The notes below the pieces were generated by a model. The model had not been told where the DNA came from. It searched no databases and was given only the letters and a program-made list of their open reading frames with translations. DNA of 64,000 nucleotides, from contig NC_091135.1 in NCBI RefSeq assembly GCF_041381155.1, positions 6,191,620 through 6,255,619 on the forward strand, in the 5' to 3' direction. The translations under genes were made by a program, and so were the position numbers. Source of the stretch: Argopecten irradians. Its lineage: Eukaryota; Mollusca; Bivalvia; Pectinida; Pectinidae. Each line of letters opens with the position of its first letter. Positions within the stretch are counted from its first letter, which is position 1. Below, piece by piece: positions 40,238-50,929 of this stretch.

Positions 40238-42788
40238 TATTCTACAGTACACATAAACAATAGCTAACGTGACGCTACCCAAATTGGAACACTTTTTGAT
40301 GATATTTGTGAAAAATTTCTAACGTGTGCATAAATCTAGATTTTTCTCTTAACTTTCCACAAATAGATGCCTTTAGTTTTCATTTCATGATTTGTTTACT
40401 TGTCAGCAGTGCATATATTTTGAAATAGAGAGCTTGAAGCATGCCCGGTCTAACTAGCCCCATGTGTAACAGGAGCGTAGTCACGTTCGTCTGTCGCTAT
40501 GAATACTAGTAGGTAGTATTTAGTGTCACTACTATGTGTACGTTGCACCCAGGTTCAATGACGTTCAACCCGGGGTTCCGTAGGAATATAGCGTGGTCAG
40601 AGAGTAAACAACACATGATTGTGATACAGGGTATTTTATTGCACCCGCAGATGCTTAAATATCAACAATCAACATAACAAGTGTAAAGTTAACAACAACA
40701 AAGTATAACGTTACACATGGACATAGAAGGACCCTACCGCTGGTTTCAACTTACAGAACTATATACTACACAACTACTAGCCTAATTTATAAAGGGACAC
40801 AGATCCCCCAACCCCACAGACACCAATAAAGAGACAGACACGAGAGAAGGAGAGCAGAGAATGAGCCTACCAGCAGGTCAGTGCTAATGTAGACTGAAGT
40901 TACACGAATGAATGAATGAAGAGTTTTACGTACCGTGACGCTAAATATAACGTTTTGGGGCACGAGTAATAGTTACACGGACTACAGCGGGTTTATATAG
41001 CGATTACACAATGGGACAAATTTAGCCAATAAGATACCTTGTTACAAATTGAATGAAAGTAAAGGAAGTAAAGGAAGTAACTTTCCCCACCACTCTTTGT
41101 AGAATCGGGGGTCCCCCAGGGCTCTGTTCTCGGCCCAAGTTTGTTTTTATATTACATCAATGATATGCCACTTAACCTCTCATCTTCAGTTAGATTGTTC
41201 GCCGATGACACTATCTCATACATTGTACATAACCATTACATCGAAAAAAGATTTAGAAACACTCCAAAATGATCTAGATAAACTAGCTGACTGGGAAAAA
41301 AGGTGGAAAATGGAATTCCACCCCCAGAAATGTAATGTTCTTTCGATTACCAAGACTAAACATTCAATCAAACATAATTATCATCTTCATGGTCACTGTT
41401 TGGAACACACTGATAAGGCAAAATATCTGGGCGTAACAATCCAACACGACTTCAAATGGGACTCCCACATCAGCAACATCACATGCACAGCCAATAAGAC
41501 CCTTGGCTTTATTAGACGAAATCTCAAAATTAATTCAAAAAAGATTAAAGAACAAGCATACAAATCCTTAGTACGTCCCACACTTGAATATGCCTGTACA
41601 GTGTGGGACCCATACCAGAAGGGAGACATTAATAAGCTAGAAATGGTCCAACGCAGAGCTGCTCGATATGTCACTAACAGATTCCATAACACCTCAAGCG
41701 TTAGTGACATGCTTGAACACCTAGAGTGGCCTAGCTTATCGGCTAGAAGGAAAAACGCACGGCTTACTATGCTTTTCAAAATCACTCACGGCATAGTAGC
41801 TATTAATAAAGACCAATACTTGACCTCACAGTTACGCCCTACCAGACACTCCCATACACTTGCATACCAAATACATTACTGTAGAACTGATTCTCGCAAA
41901 CACTCCTTCTTTCCCCGCACTATCCAAGACTGGAACTCTCTTCCGCAAGATCTTGTAATCTCAAAGTCACTTGACTCCTTCAAAACTCGTCTTTCATCTC
42001 TAAATTAATTATTTTCTTCTCTTCCCCTGTTCATAGCCACACCTTCAACAATATCGACATGATCTTCAATATGATGAAGTAGGTCGATTATTTGGTAGAT
42101 GTAGATGTAGATGTAACTAAATTGAGATACCCGGATGACAACAGGAAACCAGCGGCAATAAACAATACGGAAATATAACACCAGCAATTAGGCATTACAA
42201 AACAGATGACATAATATTATTTATATTAAACAAAACCACTTTCACACACAACCGGCTGGTCATACAATTTACAAATATCAATCCTTTCACACATGTTTCA
42301 GCAGGTTCGAGTCCCCAAAATGTACTCCAACTTAGAGATATAGCACGACGAGACACTTTTGGAACATTACGTCGTGTCTAACGTCAGCAAAATAACGTCC
42401 GATAAAAAAACGGCTGACCAGTCGACTCTCATTTTATGGGAGTACACAAAATGGAACACCTCCTAAATATAGTTTGATTAAAAAATGTATATACATCATA
42501 AAAAATGTTGGAATTCGCTTAAGGAAAGTTTAAACATTACTTTCGCTTTTAAATACAGATAATAAGCAACTGGAAAGAAAATTACATCATAAAATTGTCA
42601 AAGTTACTATTCAGCACCTTATTTTTTGTTCAGGGCAGTTACTGGTAGTTTATATTGAAAAAGGAAAATTCTGTTTCACATATTTTAAAAGTGTTCCATG
42701 CATTTTGGGTAGCGTCACGTTATGTTTCTAACGATACTTACATTGTTCCTATGTGTACTTAGCTTCTGTTTATGTGTACTGTAGAATA
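40238..42788. mobile_element. 2.55-kb terminal-inverted-repeat element, host of a LINE insertion
   Basis: The left end reads TATTCTACAGTACACATAAA, then AACGTGACGCTACCCAAA and GGAACACTTTT. The right end reads the reverse complement of both blocks, with about 38 extra bases between them. The LINE tail at 41083-42112 lies inside. Without it about 1.5 kb remains, with no transposase recognised, so the element is probably non-autonomous. The superfamily could not be assigned from the ends. Confidence 0.75.
41083..42112 (+). mobile_element. 5'-truncated non-LTR retrotransposon (LINE), reverse-transcriptase C-terminal part
   Basis: It begins in the RT palm ([20 protein letters not shown], then LFADDT, the catalytic box) near 41100. 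One frameshift near 41235 separates this from the long frame 41160-42008, which covers the RT thumb and the tail typical of jockey/CR1-like LINEs: WKMEFHPQKCN, YLGVTI, LVRPTLEYACTVWDP, MVQRRAARYV and WNSLPQDLV. The 3' end is a (TAGATG)n tail at about 42096-42112. GTAACT occurs on both sides (41077-41082 and 42113-42118), possibly a short target duplication. The element is inactive because it is 5' truncated. Confidence 0.9.
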
Positions 42789-43482
42789 TCCTGTAGCACT
42801 CCTGGATGAAGGACTTTGGCCTTCATTCAAAGTCACAGTTGTCAAAAAAGATAAAATCTTTAAACAATTTGTCAATAACTAAGAGGCCTAGAGACCTGCT
42901 ATTTATATATATACTACCAACTAAACTGCAAATGTTTAGGTGCTAAAACTAGATGGGATAGAATTTTTATCTTAGAGAGCTTTCGACCCTTCTGGTGTAT
43001 AAAAGTACTATGAAGAATAAGATTTTTACCATTTACACATAAGTTATGCAGTTGTAAAAAAAAAAAAAATGCAGTTGTATTTCAAAACAAAAATGATGAT
43101 GATATTTTGCATTCATTACACACACACATGTACATTGTATCGCTATGCCTCTGTAATGATTTGAAGCAAAGTTAACCTTTATAGACATACCAATCCAGAA
43201 AATTAAATTCTAGTGACCGTTATCCATTGCTGTAAAAACATATCCTGCATCTATTCATGCATGTACAAAGTGTATTGTCGTACATACATGTATTACACTG
43301 GTACATATATACCTGTTTCATTATATTAGCATCTAATTAATTAAAACAATTTACTTTTCTGTTTCAGTTCTTCTGAAAGTACCTGGGTTTAGCTATAAGA
43401 CATGCTGAATGTGTGATTTCACAATGTACAATTTAGCCTTAATGCCCCATGGATTCTAATTCTATTTTGTAATTAACTGTTT

Positions 43483-46400
43483 ATGATAGATATGGCTTCA
43501 GGCACCGGATTCCTAACATATGAACATGAACGTTTTAATCCGGTCACTGAAACATCAGCTTATCAAACATCAAATAGACCAACACCATCACCTACCATCT
43601 CCGTTTCTAATGACAGTACAGGTATTGATTTGTTTCTACCAAGTAGAATCAGTGATGATGACTTTAGTACTCATAAATCTATTCATAATCACTATGAAGA
43701 TTCAAGTCGCAACTCCCCGATTCAGGAACACACAAGCTTGCAATCGGATGACCTTGAAACTGACTCATGTTTTGACCTTCAACAAGAAAATACAAATATG
43801 GATGACCTTGAGACTGATGGTCCTAATTATTATGACCCACCTGAGCTACTCTCGTTACAAGTTTCAATGTCTTCTGGTCAGGAAAATGCGTCCATTTCCA
43901 GCATTCCAGTATCGTCAAGCAATGACAACTATCATTTGTGTATGGATTCAAATTATGGTAAGAAATCTGATTGTGATGTAGAAACAGATACTGATTATGT
44001 TCAGCAGGATAAAAGTGAAGAAACAACTGTGAAAGCATTGGGACCTGATGTGTTGTATGATCATTGGCCACAGGAAAATGGATGTGCCTTCCGAACCAAG
44101 GCTGTGGACGTGGACAGACGACGTCATACGAAAAAAATGTAAGTCATTTGTATGATAAAATCATCAATATTAATGTCGTGTCTAAATTTTGTACTTTTTA
44201 GATACTATCAAAGATGGATAAAGTATAATTACGTTATATTTTGTATGTCAAAAATTTGCAATACTTCCCATAATTCGAAAGTATAGTAATTCAGTTATAA
44301 GAATACAGTATTTGACCCAATAAGCAACCAATATAATTGATAAAAATAAGAGAGTATGTAATTAAGACCCAATCTTGGAGGTCGGATTATCCTTTTTCAT
44401 CATTATTGCAAAAAGAAAGACATAATTGATTTGCAAATGAAACCAAATAAAGAAACCATTGTTTTTTCATATTTTCAATCTGCATTTAATTCGAGATATA
44501 GTTAAATTGAGACTTCAAATAACAGAGCAAAACATGTACAGTATTGGGTCGAATGCGGTACGCTGTATATGCATTAATTTATTTACCCATTTTTAGTACA
44601 TTTCATAGTATTTGATATCCCCACTTTATTCTTGATATTCATTTTATACATGTTATTAAAAAATTAAGATACCATTGGAATCTTGTTTTTCTAAGATTTG
44701 AATGAAATTTGTCTTTACTTCCAGGGGTAATGAAAAGATATCTAAAACGTATGAAGATTTCGTTTCCTTGGAATACAGACATGACCATTTGTACAGAGGG
44801 CGGTGTTTAATTGTCAGTAATTCAGAATTTCGAGACAAATATAATCGACCAAGAAGATCTGGATCATTGAGAGATGCAAACACCCTGAAGAAACAAATAA
44901 AGGCCATGGGGTTTCATCCTATCAGAACCAAAGACGGATCAGAAGAAATGATTCATCAGAATTTGTCACGAAACGATCTGCTGGAGATATTGTCTGATGG
45001 TTTGTATACTGCTATAGAGATAACAGGGGTAGGGATGGGGGTGCTTATTATGTCTTTTATTTACCAGGTACATATACTCTAATAATTGAGGGACCGCTGT
45101 GGCCGAGTGGTTAAGATAACCCGACATATTACCACAAGCCCTTCACCTCTGGGATGCAGGTTCGAATCCCATGTGGGGCAGTTGCCAGGTACTGACCGCT
45201 GGGTTTGTGATTTTTTTCTCCAGGTATACTCTGGCTTTCCTTCACCAAAAAACCTGGTACGTCTGTTCATGACCCTGGTTGTTAATAGGACATTAAAGTA
45301 ATAGAACCAAGCCAATAATTGATTCAGATTGTGTTTTGAGGTGGATTGTAATGTTGATGTTTATACATGTATTTACATTCACCAGCTGCCTCTTCTACTT
45401 ACACCATATAAACTAACCAAGGCAAAGTGAAATCTATGGGAGTATAACTGACACCCAATGTGACCATTATGACGTCACTAATTAATGTTGACATGCATGG
45501 TTGAGTCAACTGATCACTGTCAAAAGAGTTGTTCCATCTTGTAGATGGATCCTCGTTGCTAAACGGTTTTCTTGGTTTAACTAAACAATGCAAAATGCAA
45601 AAAACCCTAAAATGAGTGAAAAAGGTAAATATAAGTATTAAACTATCTTCCTATGGCATCTCCATGTATGGTCTATATAGTTGCCAGAGCTTTGCAGACA
45701 ATCATTTCATTAGCGCGCATTATGAAGATTGTCTGCAAAGCTCTGGCGTCTATATAGACCATAGATGCCATGCATAGGAAGACAGTTTAATACTTAAATA
45801 TACAGCAGGCCCTACATACCCTGTATAACATACATAACAGTTTCATTAGGTAGATACAAGCTACTGCTGTGAATATGTTACCAAAGACTTTTTGTTTACA
45901 CACATCAATAATGAATAAAAAATGAACTAGTCGAAACGGCCAGGAATCGCCAACATTGACGGTCTGGCTGATCACAAAAAAAGAAGAAAGTTGTACTTAG
46001 AATATATGCAGCTAAACTAGATTTTCAATTTTGATTTTCAGTCACAGATTCGTCGCTGAATGACCACTCGGACTATGATTGCTTTATGTGTGTGATCCTC
46101 TCCTATGGAATGCCCGGTGCTGTAGTTTGTCCTGGCGAGACAGAGGATGCCTTCCTGGAGACGACCTCCATTTTAGAATATTTCTCATCTGGAAAATGTC
46201 CGTCCCTAGCAATGAAACCAAAACTTTTCTTCATACAGGTATGTGAAAATACTCACTACCAGCATTTAATGTCAAAAGTTTATGAGATTGATTGACAAGT
46301 TATCATTTCTGTTCCGTATTATCAGTCAGTTACAGTGTGACATGTTGTGAATTGATTTAAATGTGACTTCCTGAAACAGTAATAATAGCTGATATCAGGG

Positions 46401-48662
46401 CCCATTTTCATCAACATTCCTTAGCTTTAAAGATGCTCCACCGCTGACAAAGGATATTTTTTCACTATCAAAAACAGCAGCAGACGATATAGTATTTTTT
46501 TCAGTTACAAAAGTTACTTACTTTACACCATTACTATCGTTGAAAAGTTTGAGCTTCTAATTTTACTTCAAGTTAAGAATATTAAAAATAATTAATTGCA
46601 TCCCGAAAAAATTGCACTATATCCTATATGGAATAATTTACTTAATGCGCCTGCACCAAAGGCAAAATAAACTTATTTTATATCATTTTTCTTGTTGATT
46701 AGACAAATATATACACAATTAAACACCAATTATTGTTCAAATGATGAATATCATTTATGCTCTGTCGGCGGTGGAGCATCTTTAAGGAATTCTTCAACTT
46801 CAAATTCTCCATAGGAAAGCATTACAAGAGTTAGGGAAACCTTAACTTAAGTTTTTCACTTAACTTGTTTAATGCTTTTAATTTCTTTCCTATGGAGAAT
46901 TTTAAGTTAAGAAATCTGTGGGAGCGTTGATAAAACTGGGTCATGGACTAGGTCTCAGACTGGTATGGGGTGTGATATCAAAATTGTCATCTAATAATCA
47001 CTAATTATCACCAAGGTCATGAGGAGCTCGAATAATAAATATTTGACTGTACATTGTCTTTAATCTCATATCGATACAATCCTAATCCTATTGCTTAGCT
47101 ACAGACCTACATATATGCATCAAAATTTGAATTTAATGGATTTTTTATTTTAAAAACTAGGGCTGTGTATGATATGCTGTTCAGTGTTCACCAATATCAA
47201 ATTCATTTATCTTAGAAATTGCAATGTCTTTCAATTACATTATTGTATCGCATAACGCATAATGTTCTTTGTATTGAGTAGAAGGAAATAGAAAATTAAC
47301 TTTAAAAAGGTGTATAAACAATTTCTTTACCATTGCAATTTGACAACAATTGATGGATATGCTATTGTGCATTTACATTTATCATTTATGTAATTAATAC
47401 AAATCAGAATTCTTGATTTGTAACTTTTTTGAGGCTTAAGTCTCAGTACTTTCAGTACTTTGATTTATTTTAAAAACTAGGGCTGTGTACCTTTTGAAAT
47501 GACTGAAGACAATGCAATGGCATCCACTCCAGCTCCTAAAGAGAAGTGTTCTATGGTGAAGACTATTGTCCCATCAATGGCAGATTGTTTAGTACAGTTT
47601 TCGGGTGTAAGTGGTAGGTATCTCCCAAATTCTGTCGGGTACATCAGTTTTAGTGCCTTTTTCTCTAGTTTAAAAAGACCAAAGTGGGCATAGGGCCATT
47701 TTAATTGAGAATTTCACAAAGTAGCTACATGTAATGAGATTTGAAAGTATGCTGTATTTCACTTTTTATCACTTCCTGGTCTTCCATGTAAATCTGAAAT
47801 ATGAATTGTGAAATTTGGCTGCCAAGTGGAGAAACAATATAATTACATAAAATAACAACTTAATTTCATTTGGAATATAGCGATGAAATTACAAAACGAA
47901 AATGTATTTCAGATTTAGAATATGAATATGCCATGAGCCATTCATAATATTATCATTGATCAACTTCTTCTCATTGACCAAAAGCTTAGGCTACTGATAT
48001 AAGGTCTAGCCTGTAGCATCCTGGGAGGAAGGACTACTAAGTTTGTTCAAATGACCTTAGGTTTGAAACAAATATTTGTGATAAGACAACTATGGAATTT
48101 TGACCTTTCTAAAAACCAAATTAAGCATTGACATTTGTATTCTGTATTTGTTAATTACAGAATTATCTGCCCTTACCGGTAGGTATTGATTGAGATTTCA
48201 TGTGTTTGAGAACTTACATAAATTAGTACTTTGTGGAGAAAATGACTTGAATTTTGCACACAAAATATTGATGTCACAATGGAGAACTACCTGCAAGGGA
48301 GATAATTCTGTAATATGCAAAGGCAGTTACTTGAAGAGAGATCTTACAGATGTTCACTCTTATTTATTTATGTTGCAGGATGTTATGGCTGGGGGAGAAA
48401 TAGCAATCGAGGTTTATCTTATTTTGTGCAAGCCTTGTGTAGAAGCTTCAACAAGTTTTGTGTGTTGAAACTTGAACAGGGCCAGAGGTCACAGGAAATG
48501 ACCTCCCTCCTGCTCACCACCAACCGGACATTCATGGATATCCTGGAGGATGATGATGTGGACATTAGTGAATTGTTTTGTTTGCCAACAGTATTTTCTA
48601 CACTAACAAAACATATGCATTTCTATCCTAAACCACCAACAAACCATCTGGAAACTGGATAA
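43483..48662 (+). CDS. Caspase-like protein, probable pseudo-caspase (catalytic His to Tyr)
   Basis: Peptidase family C14 fold. Exons 43483-44138, 44725-44999, 46042-46238, 47481-47613 and 48379-48662 join in phase to 1545 nt (514 residues). Residues 1-219 are an acidic, Ser/Asp-rich prodomain with no visible CARD or DED. It holds LETD at 91-94 and 109-112 and VETD at 166-169. The large subunit follows: GRCLIVSNSEF, then RRSGSLRDANTL with the substrate-binding Arg kept, then CFMCVILSYGMPG, where caspases have SHG. Next comes LFFIQGCVPFE, where caspases have QACxG, so Cys is kept. The small subunit has GCYGWGRNSNRG, SYFVQALCRSFNK and LTKHMHFYPKP. Loss of His predicts little or no protease activity and a regulatory role like cFLIP (inference). 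An alternative start is the ATG at 43492. A 5'UTR acceptor may end at 43370. Exon 2's donor (GTTTGT) is weak. Confidence 0.88.
44301..44571. mobile_element. MITE, family D, eroded copy
   Basis: Left end AATACAGTATTTGACCCAAT; right end AGTATTGGGTCGAATGCGGT. It lies in intron 1 of the caspase-like gene. Confidence 0.65.
45091..45302 (+). mobile_element. tRNA-derived SINE, near full length
   Basis: The head GACCGCTGTGGCCGAGTGGT, with an A box, and GGTTCGAATCCCATGTGGGG, with a B box, copy a class-II (Leu/Ser-like) tRNA. The body GTTGCCAGGTACTGACCGCT and tail GTTAATAGGACATTAAAG are not tRNA. Fragments of the body occur at 21690-22116. It lies in intron 2 of the caspase-like gene. Confidence 0.85.
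45646..45792. repeat. Fold-back element with ~65-bp arms
   Basis: Arms contain GTCTATATAG and GCCAGAGCTTTGCAGACAAT and their complements around a short centre (about 20 bases) with TTAGCGCGCATTAT. It lies in intron 2 of the caspase-like gene. If transcribed it would form a long hairpin. Confidence 0.85.
46431..46781. mobile_element. TTAA-type MITE, family A, copy 3
   Basis: 351 bp with ends AGATGCTCCACCGCTGACAA / CGGTGGAGCATCT. TTAA is at 46427-46430 and 46782-46785. It lies in intron 3 of the caspase-like gene. Confidence 0.88.
47144..47169 (+). repeat. Duplicate of the caspase exon-4 splice acceptor
   Basis: The 26-bp stretch that spans the real acceptor (47464-47489; core TAAAAACTAG then GGCTGTGTA) occurs identically 320 bp upstream. 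Splicing to the copy would read GCV and then TGA. Confidence 0.85.
48150..48318. mobile_element. Palindromic MITE, family B, copy 3
   Basis: Ends ATTACAGAATTATCTGCCCT / AGATAATTCTGTAATATGC and inner GGTAGGTATTGATTGAG match 26260-26425. It sits about 60 bp upstream of the last exon of the caspase-like gene. Confidence 0.75.
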
Positions 48663-48846
48663 AGTTATCTCAATCTAATTAAAATTATACTTGTAATTTC
48701 ACTCCACTATGATGCTCTACGATATGCTCCAATACAAGATCTGAAAACTCTTCATTTGGGGTCACCTCAGGCCTAGAATGGGAACATCTTGGGATGTTCT
48801 ATTAGACGTTTATACTGCCAAGAGAATACTTAAGCACTGATGTCAC

Positions 48847-48965
48847 TATTTTTTAATTTTATCGGGGTATGAAAAAAAAAAATGTTTGCAAACTGTGTGA
48901 TTCGCACAAAAGTTTGCAAACAATTTTTTTTTCATAACCTGATAAAATTAAAAAATAGTGACATC
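48847..48965. repeat. Fold-back element with ~55-bp arms
   Basis: The arms contain GTCACTATTTTTTAATTTTA and its complement, meeting at two copies of GTTTGCAAAC. A partial relative lies at 57745-57860. It starts about 185 bp after the stop codon of the caspase-like gene, so it may fall in the 3'UTR. Confidence 0.85.
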
Positions 48966-49449
48966 AATACTTATAATTAATTTTATACTCTATTTGATAA
49001 AATGAAGTACATTTTGTATGTTTAAATGTAACATTATAGTGGTTTTTCAAGGGATTCTTTTTTCCGAATCAATACGCAACGTCAATGTCGCTATTGTGAC
49101 GTCACGATAATGTCGGGGTTTCGCGCCATTCTCGGATTTTTTTATTCATACAAAAAAAATATTGGCCAATCAGAAAGCCAGATTTTGTATGAAAACAAAG
49201 AAAAATTAATTATAACACACTGAAGAATTTTTAGACGACACACTGATTGGCTTACCATAGAGGTCATGCTGAGGTGACCCCGAACAGAGAGTTGTTAGAT
49301 CTTGTATTTCAGTGTATCATTGAGCATCATACGAACAGAAGAATAACAAGTTTAATTTTAATTAGATTGTAGTAATCTTTAATAAAGGGGAAAGTTATCT
49401 AATAAATAAGGTTAATGCTACATAGAAATGTTAAAGTTACCTAAACAGG

Positions 49450-49928
49450 TTAAAGTTACTCAGAGATAAACAGAATTTACTTGGAATAAAAGTTAAAGTT
49501 ACTCAGAGATAAACAGAAGTTACTTGGTATAAAAGTTGAAGTTACTCAGAGATAAACAGAAGTTACTTGGTATAAAAGTTGAAGTTACTCAGAGATAAAC
49601 AGAAGTTACTTGGTATAAAAGTTGAAGTTCCTCAGAGATAAACAGAAGTTACTTGGTATAAAAGTTGAAGTTACTCAGAGATAAACAGAAGTTACTTGGT
49701 ATAAAAGTTGAAGTTACTCAGAGATAAACAGAAGTTACTTGGTATAAAAGTTGAAGTTACACAGAGATAAACAGAAGTTACTTGGTATAAAAGTTGAAGT
49801 TACTCAGAGATAAACAGAAGTTACTTGGTATAAAAGTTGAAGTTACACAGAGATAAACAGAAGTTACTTGGTATAAAAGTTGAAGTTACTCAGAGATAAA
49901 CAGAAGTTACTTGGTATAAAAGTTGAAG
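49450..49928 (+). repeat. 43-bp tandem array, ~11 units
   Basis: Units read GTTACTCAGAGATAAACAGA then AGTTACTTGGTATAAAAGTT, nearly identical. A more degenerate region to about 50400 keeps GGTTAAAGTTGCTAAGCAAC-type words and looks like an older outgrowth of the same theme. Confidence 0.95.
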
Positions 49929-50929
49929 TTACACTAAACAGAAATTACACTGAAAAAAAAATTCTGTAAAAGTAGTTTTTGGTAAAGTCTTGTACCTAGA
50001 AACAGGTTAAAGTAACTTGATGGTAAAGGTATTCCAGTTACCTAAAACTCGCTAAAGTTACCAAGTAACGATGGTTAAAAATGGCTAGAAACATGCCACT
50101 GTTATATACATTTAGCAATAAATGTTAAATATTGTTTATTGTTAATAAGTAATGTAACTAAATAGCAAAAGTTTAATGAACATCGTAACAAAGTTTACAA
50201 AGTAAACTATGGTAAGGTAATTAAAACAAAAATTAAATGTACTTCGTAACAAAGTGTAATAACATATTAAACAAGGTTAAAGTTGCTAAGCAACAAGGTT
50301 AACCTTGTCACAAAGTTCAATTGCATATTAAATCAGGTTAAAGTTCCTAAGCAACAAAGGTTAAATGTACGGTGTAACAAAGTTTAATCGCATACAAGGT
50401 AGCAAAGCAACAAATTGATAAGCAATAACATTGTAGTAGCAAATGTAAAAGTTATCTCGTGAGGCAACTTATATGCTAGAATGAAAATTAAAAATTGTCA
50501 AGGTCGAAGTTCTGTTGAAGCTTGATAAAGCAAATGAGATTTGTGTTAGTCTTATAAAATTCTAGATTCTTATTCTCGCTTGCCTACAAATAAGGATCTG
50601 ATAACATTCCATCATGAGTTTATGTTTCGGAGCCCTTTTTCAATTAGCTAGCCCTCGGTACCTATTGAAGGAGGTCTTTTAGTGAATGAAATATCGCAGT
50701 GGGATAATGCTACACTGTTATTGAATACACCAGCAGGATATCTCGCCCGTATTATGAAACTACATTCTGCATTGGATGTGCTATATTCATATAACTCCAG
50801 TGACAGACATTTTTATTTATGGATACGAGTAAATAAGAGAAAATGAGGATTGAGTGTGCCATGATATTCGTTCCTTTATATATGTGTGATTTATCAGGGC
50901 ATCAATGAAGTATAACTGTACTATAAGAC

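Noticed and set aside
41393-41785. 130-codon minus-strand frame
   Set aside because: Antisense shadow of the LINE reverse-transcriptase frame.
45091-45178. Possible Leu/Ser tRNA gene
   Set aside because: The sequence continues directly into a repeat body that occurs elsewhere without the tRNA part; a SINE head.
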